From assembly GCA_030018695.1 (NCBI GenBank), contig JASEHI010000016.1:1-42861 (forward strand): DNA of 42,861 bases, read 5' to 3'. Shown in pieces: positions 24,224 to 31,760 of this stretch; the first letter of the stretch is position 1, and each line of letters opens with the position of its first letter. Source of the stretch: Anaerolineales bacterium. Its GTDB lineage: Bacteria; Chloroflexota; Anaerolineae; Anaerolineales; Villigracilaceae. Below the pieces are notes generated by a model. That model was not told the DNA's origin. It ran no database searches and saw only the letters and a program-made list of their open reading frames with translations. Both the position numbers and the translations under genes were made by a program.

Positions 24224-24920
24224 CCTCCTCCAGCGACTGACGATAAAATGCCAGCAAGCCATTTCTACGAATGTCCGACCGGCGAACAGACGCGGCGATC
24301 ACGCCACGCGAGAGCACGTCGAAGCGGCTGGCCAGGTCTTCGACGCGCGCCAGGTCGTGGGAGGTCATCACCACCGTGCGGCCGCGGGCAGCCACATCGC
24401 GCAGGATCTTATCCAGCATATCGCAGGCATCCTGGTCGAGGCCGGTATGCGGCTCGTCGAAGAGCATCACTTCCGGGTCGTGGAGCACGGCGCGCCCGAT
24501 GGCAAGACGTTGCTGCATACCGCGCGAGAAGGTGCGCAGCAGGTCGCGGCGGCGGGCGGTCAAACCGACCAGTTCCAGCACCTCGTCAATGCGCGGAGCC
24601 AGACGCGGCACAGCGTACATCTGCCCAAAGAAAATCAGGTTCTCCTCGGCGGTCAGGTCACCATAGAGCAGCGGCATGTGTGAGACCACGCCCAACCTGC
24701 GGCGGACGGCCGCCGCCTGCGCGGGCAGGCGATAACCGGCAATGCGGATCTCACCCATCGAGGGCCGCGCAAGCGAGGCCAGGATGCGCAGGAAAGTGGT
24801 CTTTCCCGCCCCATTCGGGCCAAGCAAGGCCACAAATTCACCTTCCTCAACCTGGAAATCCAGGCCGCTCAGGACGGTTTTCAAGCCAAAACGTTTGACG
24901 AGTTTCTTGACTTCGATCAT
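24219..24920 (-). CDS. ccmA: Heme exporter ATP-binding protein CcmA
   Basis: ATPase of the CcmAB transporter. Walker A is GPNGAGKTTFLRIL (about residues 33-46). The ABC signature is FSRGMQQRLAIGRA rather than LSGGQ, which is normal for CcmA, and Walker B is EVMLFDEPHTGLD. The switch His is in VVMTSHDLARVEDLA. Length 233 aa is slightly longer than the typical 200-220. It overlaps no coding sequence; its stop sits 11 nt before the ccmB GTG. Confidence 0.95.
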   Translation of the reverse strand: MIEVKKLVKRFGLKTVLSGLDFQVEEGEFVALLGPNGAGKTTFLRILASLARPSMGEIRIAGYRLPAQAAAVRRRLGVVSHMPLLYGDLTAEENLIFFGQMYAVPRLAPRIDEVLELVGLTARRRDLLRTFSRGMQQRLAIGRAVLHDPEVMLFDEPHTGLDQDACDMLDKILRDVAARGRTVVMTSHDLARVEDLASRFDVLSRGVIAASVRRSDIRRNGLLAFYRQSLEEA

Positions 24921-24957
24921 GGTCTTACGTTGTCAGGTTATCAGGTTTGCAGGTTTT

Positions 24958-25019
24958 TACGTTTTACGCAAACGGGTCGTAAAACGTAATGCGCCGAAGG
25001 CCTACTCGGTAAAACGTAA
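24958..25019. repeat. Inverted ACGTTTT arrays with a 17-bp repeat between (copy 3)
   Basis: TTTACGTTTTACG (24958-24969) is mirrored by CGTAAAACGTAATG (24979-24992). Then come the 17-bp GCCGAAGGCCTACTCGG (24993-25009) and another TAAAACGTAAG. The 102-bp spacer between the lipoprotein and ccmA genes is mostly repeat. Confidence 0.7.
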
Positions 25020-25022
25020 GAA

Positions 25023-26978
25023 CTACAACAAATCCTTGAGCCTCGCTTTGAGTTCAGCCCTTCGTTTCTCGTAGGCTTCCTTTGCAATGCCTCCAGACTT
25101 GAACTGATCATCCAGAGCAAGGATGGCATCCGTCAAGCTGGCGGGATCCTCACCGAGGGCGTCTTCTGGGGTTTCTTCTTCCTCGCCTTCTTCAGGCTCG
25201 ACTGGTCGGGCGCGCTCACGGAAAAAGAGGTACACGCCGGCCAGGATAAGGACGATACCCAGCCCGCCCAGACCGACGATCAGGCTGGTCTTCGTATCCA
25301 GGCTCGTACCGCCGGTTGAAGTCTTGGTACTTCCGCGGACGGTGAAAGTGAGCGAACTATCGGCTTTCACATTTTCAGTTGTGTACGTCTGGAATGAGTT
25401 ACCTTGTATTGTTTTGATGCCCGCGTCGGTCAACTGGTCGCCTTTGACCTTGAAACCCTCGGGAAGAAACAAAGTCACCGATTCGGCCGCGAGCTTGAAG
25501 GGTTGGGTCACTTCCAGTTTTTTATCATACGGCAATGTGAAGAAGGCAACAATCCCATACTGTGTTGTGCTCGGCTGTATCGCAAAGCCGCCGTCTGCAG
25601 GCAGGAGAGGCGCACTGCCCTGGGCGAGATCGAAGCCGACATTCTGTGCATTTTCGGGCAGGGCGATGAACGGCAGGGATTGCCCATCGGTAAGGATCAC
25701 AATCGTCTGGACGCTCGAATTGGTCAAAATGTATATCTCGTATACTTGAGCAACGCCCTGGCTGGAGAAGTCGAAGGCGATGTTGGTTTGATCGAGCGTC
25801 AGCAGCGCCGTGTCGTTCGTTGTCTCGTAGATGTTGAGCGGCGGCAATGCCAGCCTATCCATCCCAGCCTCGGCAACCAAATAACCGGATTGGTATGGCA
25901 CACCCGTGAACGTTACCTGCGCCAGGAACAAGCGCCCCGCGGGCATTTCGACGTTTTCAAAGTTGAAGGCGCCATCAGATGCCAGCGGGACAGATAGATT
26001 AATCGCTTCCGCAAGCCCAGTGGAGGCCTCTGAGCCATGATCGAATCCACGCAGGGTGACTGTCAGGCCGGTGGGGAGGGCATTGCCGGTCGCGTTGACG
26101 ACCGTGCCGCTAACCGTTCCCACAGCGATCTCAGGGGTGGCCGAAGCTTCGTTTGTGACAGCCGCTTCGGGGGTGGAAAGTTGCGGGTCAGGGGTCGCGG
26201 GTTGCGCTTCGAGGGTCGCGGTAGCCTCCGGCGTCGAGGTAGGGATGGCCTTCGGCGCGGACAAGTCAAAGGTCAGTGAACGCAAATAAGCCACCAGCGC
26301 CACGCGGTCGGCCTCGCTCAATTCTGGACTGAAACCAGGCATGTTCGGAGCAACGCCCTCAGAAATGGCGCGGTAAAGCCCGATGCCGGTCGCCTTCGAC
26401 ATCCAGTTCTGATGCGCAGCACCTACTCGGTCGGTGAAATTGGCCGGGGCGCGGCTCAGAGCGGCCGCCTGCGGACCGTCGCCCCTGCCTTGCAAACCGT
26501 GGCAGGCGGCGCACTTATCGGCGTAGATGAGCGCACCTTTCGCTACGTCATCCGCAGAAGCGCTCAAGCTGAAGACATAGGCAAGCACATCCCAGCGTTC
26601 CTGGGTGGACAGGCGGCTGGCGAAGGACGGCATGTAACGATCCGTGCGGCCCTGGGTGACGACGGCGTACCACTCGGCTGGAGAGGACTGGCGGGAAATG
26701 TCGGCCAGGCCGATGGCTGCCACCGGCACGGGCAGACCCGCAGCCTGCGCGCCGTTCCCAAGCCCCTTCTCCCCGTGGCAGGTTGCGCACTCCTTGGCGA
26801 AGATGGCCGCGCCGCGCGCGGGACTGGGCGGTGTGGAAGGGTATAACGGGCCGAGGGTCGGCGCGGGGGTTGGGGTGACGTAGTTCGGTGGAGGGGTGAT
26901 ATCCTCCGCCAGTGAGAAGTTGCAGGCTGATAAAACGACAGCCATCAATAGCAGCGTCGTGATAAAACGAATTTTCAT
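25023..26978 (-). CDS. Diheme cytochrome c lipoprotein with C-terminal anchor and SHOCT-like tail
   Basis: A 651-residue secreted electron carrier. The signal peptide ends in a lipobox (VVLSAC, Cys19). Two cytochrome c modules carry CATCHG (64-69) and CAACHG (about 155-160). Their probable Met ligands lie in RYMPSFASR and PNMPGFSPE. A long beta-rich part (about 270-560) starts with GTVSGTVVNATG, resembling carboxypeptidase-regulatory-like folds. One membrane helix (about 580-600), an acidic stretch and a tail LDDQFKSGGIAKEAYEKRRAE follow; the tail resembles SHOCT and CcmI motifs. Start ATG 26978 has GAAGG upstream. Its position inside the ccm cluster suggests it is a client of that machinery. 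The donor and acceptor are unknown. Confidence 0.85.
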   Translation of the reverse strand: MKIRFITTLLLMAVVLSACNFSLAEDITPPPNYVTPTPAPTLGPLYPSTPPSPARGAAIFAKECATCHGEKGLGNGAQAAGLPVPVAAIGLADISRQSSPAEWYAVVTQGRTDRYMPSFASRLSTQERWDVLAYVFSLSASADDVAKGALIYADKCAACHGLQGRGDGPQAAALSRAPANFTDRVGAAHQNWMSKATGIGLYRAISEGVAPNMPGFSPELSEADRVALVAYLRSLTFDLSAPKAIPTSTPEATATLEAQPATPDPQLSTPEAAVTNEASATPEIAVGTVSGTVVNATGNALPTGLTVTLRGFDHGSEASTGLAEAINLSVPLASDGAFNFENVEMPAGRLFLAQVTFTGVPYQSGYLVAEAGMDRLALPPLNIYETTNDTALLTLDQTNIAFDFSSQGVAQVYEIYILTNSSVQTIVILTDGQSLPFIALPENAQNVGFDLAQGSAPLLPADGGFAIQPSTTQYGIVAFFTLPYDKKLEVTQPFKLAAESVTLFLPEGFKVKGDQLTDAGIKTIQGNSFQTYTTENVKADSSLTFTVRGSTKTSTGGTSLDTKTSLIVGLGGLGIVLILAGVYLFFRERARPVEPEEGEEEETPEDALGEDPASLTDAILALDDQFKSGGIAKEAYEKRRAELKARLKDLL

Positions 26979-27002
26979 TATATTTCCTTCGGGATACGTT
27001 TG

Positions 27003-27110
27003 CACGTTGGCAGGTTAGCAGGTTGGCACGTTGGCACGTTGGCACGTTCAAACGTGTAAACGTGCTAACGTGTAAACGTGTTAACGTGTGAACGTGTAAA
27101 CGCGTAAACG
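27003..27110. repeat. Inverted 8-bp arrays (GGCACGTT and AACGTGTA units)
   Basis: Left arm: GGCACGTT and GGCAGGTT units (27007-27047). Right arm: about seven 8-bp AAACGTGT/TAACGTGT units (27049-27110). The two arms are reverse complements at the CACGTT/AACGTG core. They fill the whole spacer between the CcmI-like gene and the cytochrome lipoprotein gene, overlapping neither. Confidence 0.8.
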
Positions 27111-27578
27111 TTATTTGAGCGCGTAACCGCACTGCGGGCAAAAACTATCCGAGCTGAAGATGGGACGTCCACACTTGGGGCAGAAACCGGCGGCTTTGTC
27201 CTTGAGGCTGGCGCGCCGTTTGGCGATCAGCGCCTCCAGGTCTTCATCCGTGGCTTCTTTACCTTCTCCCTCACCCATCACCGCTAAGGGAGAGGTAAGA
27301 GGGCTGAGGGCATCCAATTGACGCAGAATAGCCGCGCCGCGTTGGAGCAGATTAGCGCGTTGGACAGGGTAATCCTCGGCGGGTATCTTCCCCAAAGTGT
27401 AGTCGAAATCAATTTCCTGCAAGGCGTTCAGGATGCGATCCCGTTCGACCAATAGCGCCGAGACGATGTGCGCGTCATCCATCTGAGGGGCGGGTGCGCG
27501 TTGCATAAACGGTCGCGCCACGAACAGGGCAACCAGGATGAGCAAAGCCAGAAGTAGAAATATTACGCCAATATCCAT
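27111..27578 (-). CDS. CcmI-like membrane protein with C-terminal zinc ribbon
   Basis: 155 residues. One N-terminal membrane helix (about 3-22) ends in ARPFM. A CcmI-type segment follows (LVERDRILNALQEIDFDYTLGKIPAEDY, then VQRANLLQRGAAILRQLD). The C-terminus is a two-pair zinc ribbon: CPKCGRP and CPQCGYALK. CcmI delivers apocytochrome to the heme lyase CcmF-CcmH; here the usual TPR part is absent and a ribbon replaces it. The middle LTSPLAVMGEGEGKE is encoded by a CTCCCTCACCC-type repeat and is probably acquired. ATG 27578 has GGAGG 7 nt upstream. Confidence 0.7.
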   Translation of the reverse strand: MDIGVIFLLLALLILVALFVARPFMQRAPAPQMDDAHIVSALLVERDRILNALQEIDFDYTLGKIPAEDYPVQRANLLQRGAAILRQLDALSPLTSPLAVMGEGEGKEATDEDLEALIAKRRASLKDKAAGFCPKCGRPIFSSDSFCPQCGYALK

Positions 27579-27610
27579 AGCGCGGCCTCCAGCCGCAACC
27601 AAAAAGATTC

Positions 27611-27692
27611 ACCGCGAAGATGCGAAGGCCGCGAAGTTTTATTAACCTTCGCGAAGGATAATTTCCCTTCGCGCTCTTCGCTGCTTCGCGGT
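27611..27692. repeat. Inverted pair of CGCGAAG-type arrays (long hairpin)
   Basis: Arms 27611-27635 and 27668-27692 pair at 21 of 25 positions; each holds about three CGCGAAG/GCGAAG units. It lies in the 192-bp spacer between ccmG and the CcmI-like gene and could end or slow transcription. The loop carries a third CTTCGCGAAGG palindrome. No gene is seen in 27603-27770. Confidence 0.75.
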
Positions 27693-27770
27693 TCCAAAAG
27701 ATTTACGCGCTTGATGCAAATGTCAGGAGGCAATGCTATATTTTATTCCTGTAGGGTCGCCGCGACGAAA

Positions 27771-28355
27771 TTATTTCCCGGCCAGCAGCGGGGAGATCGC
27801 GGCCTGGATTTCAGCCACCGACGCAAACGGGCCAATCTTGATAAAGCGCAGGATACCCTGCTGGTCAATAATATACGTTTCCGGGACGCCCATGCGCCGG
27901 TTGAGGGCCTGCGAGATGCGCGTGCCCAGGTCGGGGCCGTTGGGATAGGTGATGTCGAACTTGGCAAGATATGAGCGCGCCTCCGGCTCGGTATCCACGT
28001 AATCCACACCCAGGAAAATCACCTCGCCGGCCGGCTGGTAGATGCGCCAGGCGGCTTCCAGATCCGGGGCTTCATGTTCACATGGCTTGCACCACGAGGC
28101 CCAGATGTTGACGACCACCACCTTGCCGCGCAACTCAGCGAGACTGACCTGCGGCTGGCCGTTGTATTCGTAACCCTTGAACAGCGTCAGGGTAAAATCC
28201 GGGATTTCTTTGCCTAACTGGACAGTGCCCTGCTGGGATTTCATCAGGCTGACGGCCAGGATGCCGAGCAAGCCAAGCAACCCGATCCAGACCAGAATCT
28301 GGGCCCACAGCGGGACTGCGCGTTTGGGGGCAGTATTTGCGAAATTATCGGTCAT
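27771..28355 (-). CDS. ccmG: Thiol:disulfide oxidoreductase CcmG/DsbE/ResA-like
   Basis: Membrane-anchored thioredoxin-fold reductant that keeps apocytochrome CxxCH cysteines reduced. One membrane helix (about residues 17-40) is followed by the thioredoxin domain with the active site ASWCKPCEHEAP (about 97-108). The typical GVPETYIIDQQG cis-Pro loop is present. Length 194 aa is typical of the family. Its ATG overlaps the ccmH stop by 4 nt. Confidence 0.93.
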   Translation of the reverse strand: MTDNFANTAPKRAVPLWAQILVWIGLLGLLGILAVSLMKSQQGTVQLGKEIPDFTLTLFKGYEYNGQPQVSLAELRGKVVVVNIWASWCKPCEHEAPDLEAAWRIYQPAGEVIFLGVDYVDTEPEARSYLAKFDITYPNGPDLGTRISQALNRRMGVPETYIIDQQGILRFIKIGPFASVAEIQAAISPLLAGK

Positions 28356-28894
28356 TGACGTTTCTTTAGTTCCTCTTCCAGGCGGGTGACGTATTCGTCT
28401 TCGGCTGCGGGGGTTTCAGCCTCCTCTGCGCCAGCCGGCTGCTTATCCAGGGCGCGCCAGGAGCGGAATGCCCGGTACAAGATATACGCGCCGGCCAAAA
28501 ATGCCAGCGGTGGCAGGAGGTAGATTAGCCAGTTAAGACCCGTGCGCGGCGGTTCGGCGAGCACGCGCGCCCCATATTGCTCGACGAAATACTGGTTGAT
28601 TGTATCCGCTGACTTCCCTTCGGCCAGCATCTGACGGATGAGTTTACGCCACTGCACGCAGGCCTGAGTGGGGCATACATCCAGGGGCGTGTTCTCACAT
28701 ACCGGGCAATATAACTGCTTTGCGATGATGTTCACCTCGTCATCCGAGGGCGTGGGCTGCTGGGCGAGGGCGGTGTTTGCGGTGGCAAATATGAGCAGCA
28801 ACAAGAAAACGTGAAACGTAAAACGTAAAACGTGAGAAGTAAAACGTGAAACGTAAAACGTAAAACGTAATGGGTTCTTGGCAAAAGGTTTCAT
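28352..28894 (-). CDS. ccmH: Cytochrome c biogenesis protein CcmH with repeat-encoded signal peptide
   Basis: Thiol protein that works with CcmF in heme attachment. The mature domain shows the redox motif LYCPVCENTPLDVC (CxxC), then the helical region RQMLAEGKSADTINQYFVEQYG, one C-terminal membrane helix (about 126-145) and a charged tail. Residues about 9-30 of the leader are written by an ACGTTTT-type repeat array, and the true hydrophobic core is only FLLLLIFATANTALA. ATG 28894 has AAGGAG about 10 nt upstream. It overlaps ccmG by 4 nt. Confidence 0.92.
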   Translation of the reverse strand: MKPFAKNPLRFTFYVSRFTSHVLRFTFHVFLLLLIFATANTALAQQPTPSDDEVNIIAKQLYCPVCENTPLDVCPTQACVQWRKLIRQMLAEGKSADTINQYFVEQYGARVLAEPPRTGLNWLIYLLPPLAFLAGAYILYRAFRSWRALDKQPAGAEEAETPAAEDEYVTRLEEELKKRQ

Positions 28895-28935
28895 CGTGGC
28901 ACTCTCCTTTACGTTTTACTCATTACGTTTTACGA
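28807..28935. repeat. Inverted ACGTTTT arrays flanking the ccmH start
   Basis: The left arm (28807-28870) consists of about nine 7-bp TAAAACG/TGAAACG units inside the ccmH coding sequence. The right arm (28911-28935) holds TTACGTTTTACTCATTACG-type units between ccmH and ccmF. The loop between them (28871-28910) contains the ccmH ribosome-binding site and start codon. Confidence 0.8.
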
Positions 28936-30933
28936 ATCTTTTTCCGGCCAGGCAGCTACCAGGATGCCGAAGACGAAGATAAACGTGCCAATCCAGAGCC
29001 AGTTGACCAACGGGTTGTGATACACCTTGAAGGTCGCGCCGCTGGCTGAAATCGGCTGCCAGTCCACCAGGATGATGTACATATCATCGGCCAGGGTGGA
29101 GTACAAGCCAGGGATGGTCATTGGTTGGCTGGATTCATAATAATAATCGCGGCGCGGGTAAAGATCACCCAAATAACGATCGCCTTTGAAAACGCTTACC
29201 ACGGCGCGGGTGACATTGCGCCCGCCAGCGGTATCGAATTGGGCGACAGAATCAAATTTGACCGTGTAGCCGGCGAGTTCGAGGGAACTGCCCTGCGGGA
29301 GGGTGCCCTGCGTCTCGGTTTGGAAGACCTCGATGCCCAGAATGCCGATCGCCATCAGCACCATGGAGATGTGGATAATGTGCCCACCGTAGCGGCGGCG
29401 GTTTCGTCCGGTCAGCTTCCAGAGAGCCAGGAAGAAATTTTCAGCCGAAGTTTTACTGCGCGCCCGGGCCGCGCGCCAAAATTCATACAGGGTGACGATA
29501 AGGACCAACGCCACAAGCCCAAAACCGATCAAAGCCACCGCGTTACGCATACCCGCCGCAAGGATGACAGCCATAACCAATGCGGCCAGCAAAGCCGGTT
29601 TCCAGAGGGCGCGTCCGAGGGTCTTGATTGTCGAGTGACCCCAGGCGGAAAGCGGGGCAACACCCATCAGCAGCATCAACGCGCCGAAGAGCGGCGCGGT
29701 GGCGCGTTCGTAAAACGGCGGGCCGACGGTCACCTTCTGGTTGGTGACCAATTCGGAGATGAGCGGGAAGATCACACCCCAAAAACAGACGATCAGCACC
29801 CCGATGAAGATAAGATTGTTTAGCGTGAAAAGCGCCTCGCGCGAGAGCATGGACTTCATCTCGACTTCGGCCTTGAAGTCATTCCAACGATAGATCAGCA
29901 ACGACACCGAGCTGACGAAGGTCAGACCGATGAAGGCAAAGAACATTGGCCCGATGGCGCTCTGGGCGAAGGAATGGACCGAAGATAGCACGCCGGAACG
30001 GGTCAGGAAGGTGCCGAAAAGCACCAGGTCGTAGGTCAGGATGATGAGCAGCATATTCCACTGCTTCAACATGCCGCGTTTTTCCTGGATAATGACCGAG
30101 TGCAGGAAGGCCGTGCCGGTCAGCCAGGGCATGAGAGAGGCGATCTCCACCGGGTCCCAACCCCAGTAGCCGCCCCAGCCAAGCACATCGTAGGCCCAGC
30201 GCGCCCCGAGGACAAGACCGAGCGAAAGGAACAGCCAGGCCCACAGCGTCCAGCGGCGGGTGATGCGGATCCAGCGGTCGTCGGTGCGGCCAGTAATGAG
30301 CGCGGCAATGGCAAAGGCGAATGGAATGATATAAGCGACAAAACCAAGATAGAGCAGCGGCGGGTGGACAATCATGCCCGGATGCCGCAGCAACGGGTTC
30401 AAGCCCCGTCCGTCTCTGGGTGTAAGCAGGACCGCGCCGGCCGGGCGGAACATGGCCGCCACCTCGCCAGAGACTGTCTGCCACCAGCTCATAAAAGGGT
30501 TTTCAAAGAAGATGACTAGCGAAAGAAAAAAAGCCAGCGTCACTGAGGAGACCAGGATTACCCAGGGCAGGAACTCGCGGTCGCGCTCCCATTTGCGCAG
30601 GGTGACTGCCGAGGTAAAGGCTGAGAGCAGCCATGCCCAGAAGAGCAGCGAACCGGCTTGCCCACCCCACAGCGCGGTGATTCTGAGATAGAGCGGCATG
30701 GAATTGCTGGTTACAGAGTAGACGTACTGAATCTCGTAATGGCCGCCAACCAGCAAATAAAGCAGCGCCAGGGACGAAAGCGTGAGCAGCGGGAAGGTAA
30801 GCAGCATGGCGCGCCGGGCGCTTTCTGCCCAGGGATAGGATTTTGTCAGCGCGCCATACAGCGCAGCGCCGATGCTGAAGAACGACAGGATGAAGGTCAC
30901 CACTAAAACGCCGAAGCCAAAATCTGCAATCAT
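28930..30933 (-). CDS. ccmF: Cytochrome c heme lyase CcmF
   Basis: Large membrane protein that attaches heme to apocytochrome c. About 15 membrane helices are expected in its 667 residues. The periplasmic heme-handling motif is WGGYWGWDPVEIASLMPWL (about residues 236-254). Conserved histidines occur in the segments NPLLRHPGMIVHPPLL and GTAFLHSVI. AGGAG is well placed before ATG 30933. Its stop lies inside the repeat array that precedes ccmH. Confidence 0.96.
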   Translation of the reverse strand: MIADFGFGVLVVTFILSFFSIGAALYGALTKSYPWAESARRAMLLTFPLLTLSSLALLYLLVGGHYEIQYVYSVTSNSMPLYLRITALWGGQAGSLLFWAWLLSAFTSAVTLRKWERDREFLPWVILVSSVTLAFFLSLVIFFENPFMSWWQTVSGEVAAMFRPAGAVLLTPRDGRGLNPLLRHPGMIVHPPLLYLGFVAYIIPFAFAIAALITGRTDDRWIRITRRWTLWAWLFLSLGLVLGARWAYDVLGWGGYWGWDPVEIASLMPWLTGTAFLHSVIIQEKRGMLKQWNMLLIILTYDLVLFGTFLTRSGVLSSVHSFAQSAIGPMFFAFIGLTFVSSVSLLIYRWNDFKAEVEMKSMLSREALFTLNNLIFIGVLIVCFWGVIFPLISELVTNQKVTVGPPFYERATAPLFGALMLLMGVAPLSAWGHSTIKTLGRALWKPALLAALVMAVILAAGMRNAVALIGFGLVALVLIVTLYEFWRAARARSKTSAENFFLALWKLTGRNRRRYGGHIIHISMVLMAIGILGIEVFQTETQGTLPQGSSLELAGYTVKFDSVAQFDTAGGRNVTRAVVSVFKGDRYLGDLYPRRDYYYESSQPMTIPGLYSTLADDMYIILVDWQPISASGATFKVYHNPLVNWLWIGTFIFVFGILVAAWPEKDS

Positions 30934-30946
30934 GAAGGACTCCTAT

Positions 30947-30992
30947 CATGGTAGCTGCTCCGCCTGGCACAGTAGAAGCAGCTACCATCATG
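30947..30992. repeat. 46-bp palindromic repeat, ATGGTAGC family (copy 3)
   Basis: Arms ATGGTAGCTGC and GCAGCTACCAT flank CTGGCACAGTAGAA-type centre sequence. It matches the reverse complement of 7624-7669 at most positions. It lies just upstream of the ccmF ribosome-binding site. Confidence 0.7.
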
Positions 30993-31028
30993 AGAGCTGA
31001 CAGGTTTCATAAAAACCTGTCAGCTCTC
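30992..31028. repeat. Perfect 16-bp hairpin in the ccmE-ccmF spacer
   Basis: GAGAGCTGACAGGTTT (30992-31007) and its exact reverse complement (31013-31028) enclose 5 nt. It lies between the ccmE stop and the ccmF start and abuts the palindromic repeat. It could attenuate transcription into ccmF, but there is no downstream U-run. Confidence 0.65.
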
Positions 31029-31043
31029 GTCTTTACGCGCTGC

Positions 31044-31544
31044 TTAATTTCCGCCGGCTTGCGCCGGTAAAGCCTCTTCGTACTTGGTCGGGCATTTGAG
31101 CAAGAGTTCGTCCACGTAGAAGATGCCATCCTCGCCCAGTTGTCCGGTCATGATGGCCTGCGCTTCGTCCCGCAAGAGGTCCGGCTTGGGTCCGTTGTAG
31201 ATCACCTTCAAGCGGGCGCGCAGCGGATCAATGACGGCCTGATGCAGGACAACTGCCAGACCACCGGCGGCCTCGATCGCTTTATTGTCGCCCGGGATGC
31301 TCGCCACTTCGAAAGTGAGATTCAGAGTCTGTGGGTCATACTGGATCGTGTCACCGATTACCGCCCCGGAGACGCGCAGGTTGCGCCCGATGACGCTGCT
31401 GGCCTTGGCGTGCAATTCATCCACGGTCAAAAAATACTCGGCGCTGGCCGAGGTTGAAGAGGCGATGAGATAGACCACCGCGGCCAGGATCAGCAGGCCG
31501 CCGACAATGAATTTGCCCCGTCCAAAATTCGCGCTAGATTGCAT
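31044..31544 (-). CDS. ccmE: Heme chaperone CcmE, cysteine (CxxxY) variant
   Basis: Carries heme from CcmC to CcmF at the outer face of the membrane. One membrane anchor (about residues 11-30) precedes the OB-fold domain with VIYNGPKPDLLRDEAQAIMTGQL. Where classical CcmE has the heme-binding His in LAKHDEKY, this protein reads LLLKCPTKYEE, giving Cys151 and Tyr155 (CxxxY). That variant is known from archaea, sulfate reducers and some other bacteria. ATG 31544 has GGAGG 7 nt before it. It is the first gene of the ccm cluster. The spacer 31632-31760 upstream holds no gene. Confidence 0.92.
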   Translation of the reverse strand: MQSSANFGRGKFIVGGLLILAAVVYLIASSTSASAEYFLTVDELHAKASSVIGRNLRVSGAVIGDTIQYDPQTLNLTFEVASIPGDNKAIEAAGGLAVVLHQAVIDPLRARLKVIYNGPKPDLLRDEAQAIMTGQLGEDGIFYVDELLLKCPTKYEEALPAQAGGN

Positions 31545-31555
31545 CCTTGTTCCTC

Positions 31556-31572
31556 CCGAGTAGGCCTTCGGC
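31556..31572. repeat. 17-bp repeat GCCGAAGGCCTACTCGG (copy 4, minus orientation)
   Basis: Exact copy 11 nt upstream of the ccmE start, overlapping its probable ribosome-binding-site region. Confidence 0.7.
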
Positions 31573-31760
31573 AACATATATCGGGAGATGAGGGGTTGTG
31601 GACGAGCTTTCGCCTGTCCGCAACCCATCATCCCTTATTTTATTAACCACTAATAATTTTACACATTCAGATTAAGAGAAACTGAGAGATCGCACTTAAT
31701 TTGCACACCTGATCCCCACTGTCCCGGGTAGGGCCGCCCCGCCATGAGCAGAGACAGTTA

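Noticed and set aside
26548-27141. Minus-strand open frame of 197 aa with a repetitive N-terminus
   Set aside because: It overlaps the cytochrome lipoprotein in another frame, and its first 40 residues are just the CACGTT array translated.
30992-31028. Riboswitch or RNA gene at the perfect hairpin in the ccmE-ccmF spacer
   Set aside because: It is a simple single stem without the multi-helix structure or conserved loop of known riboswitches.
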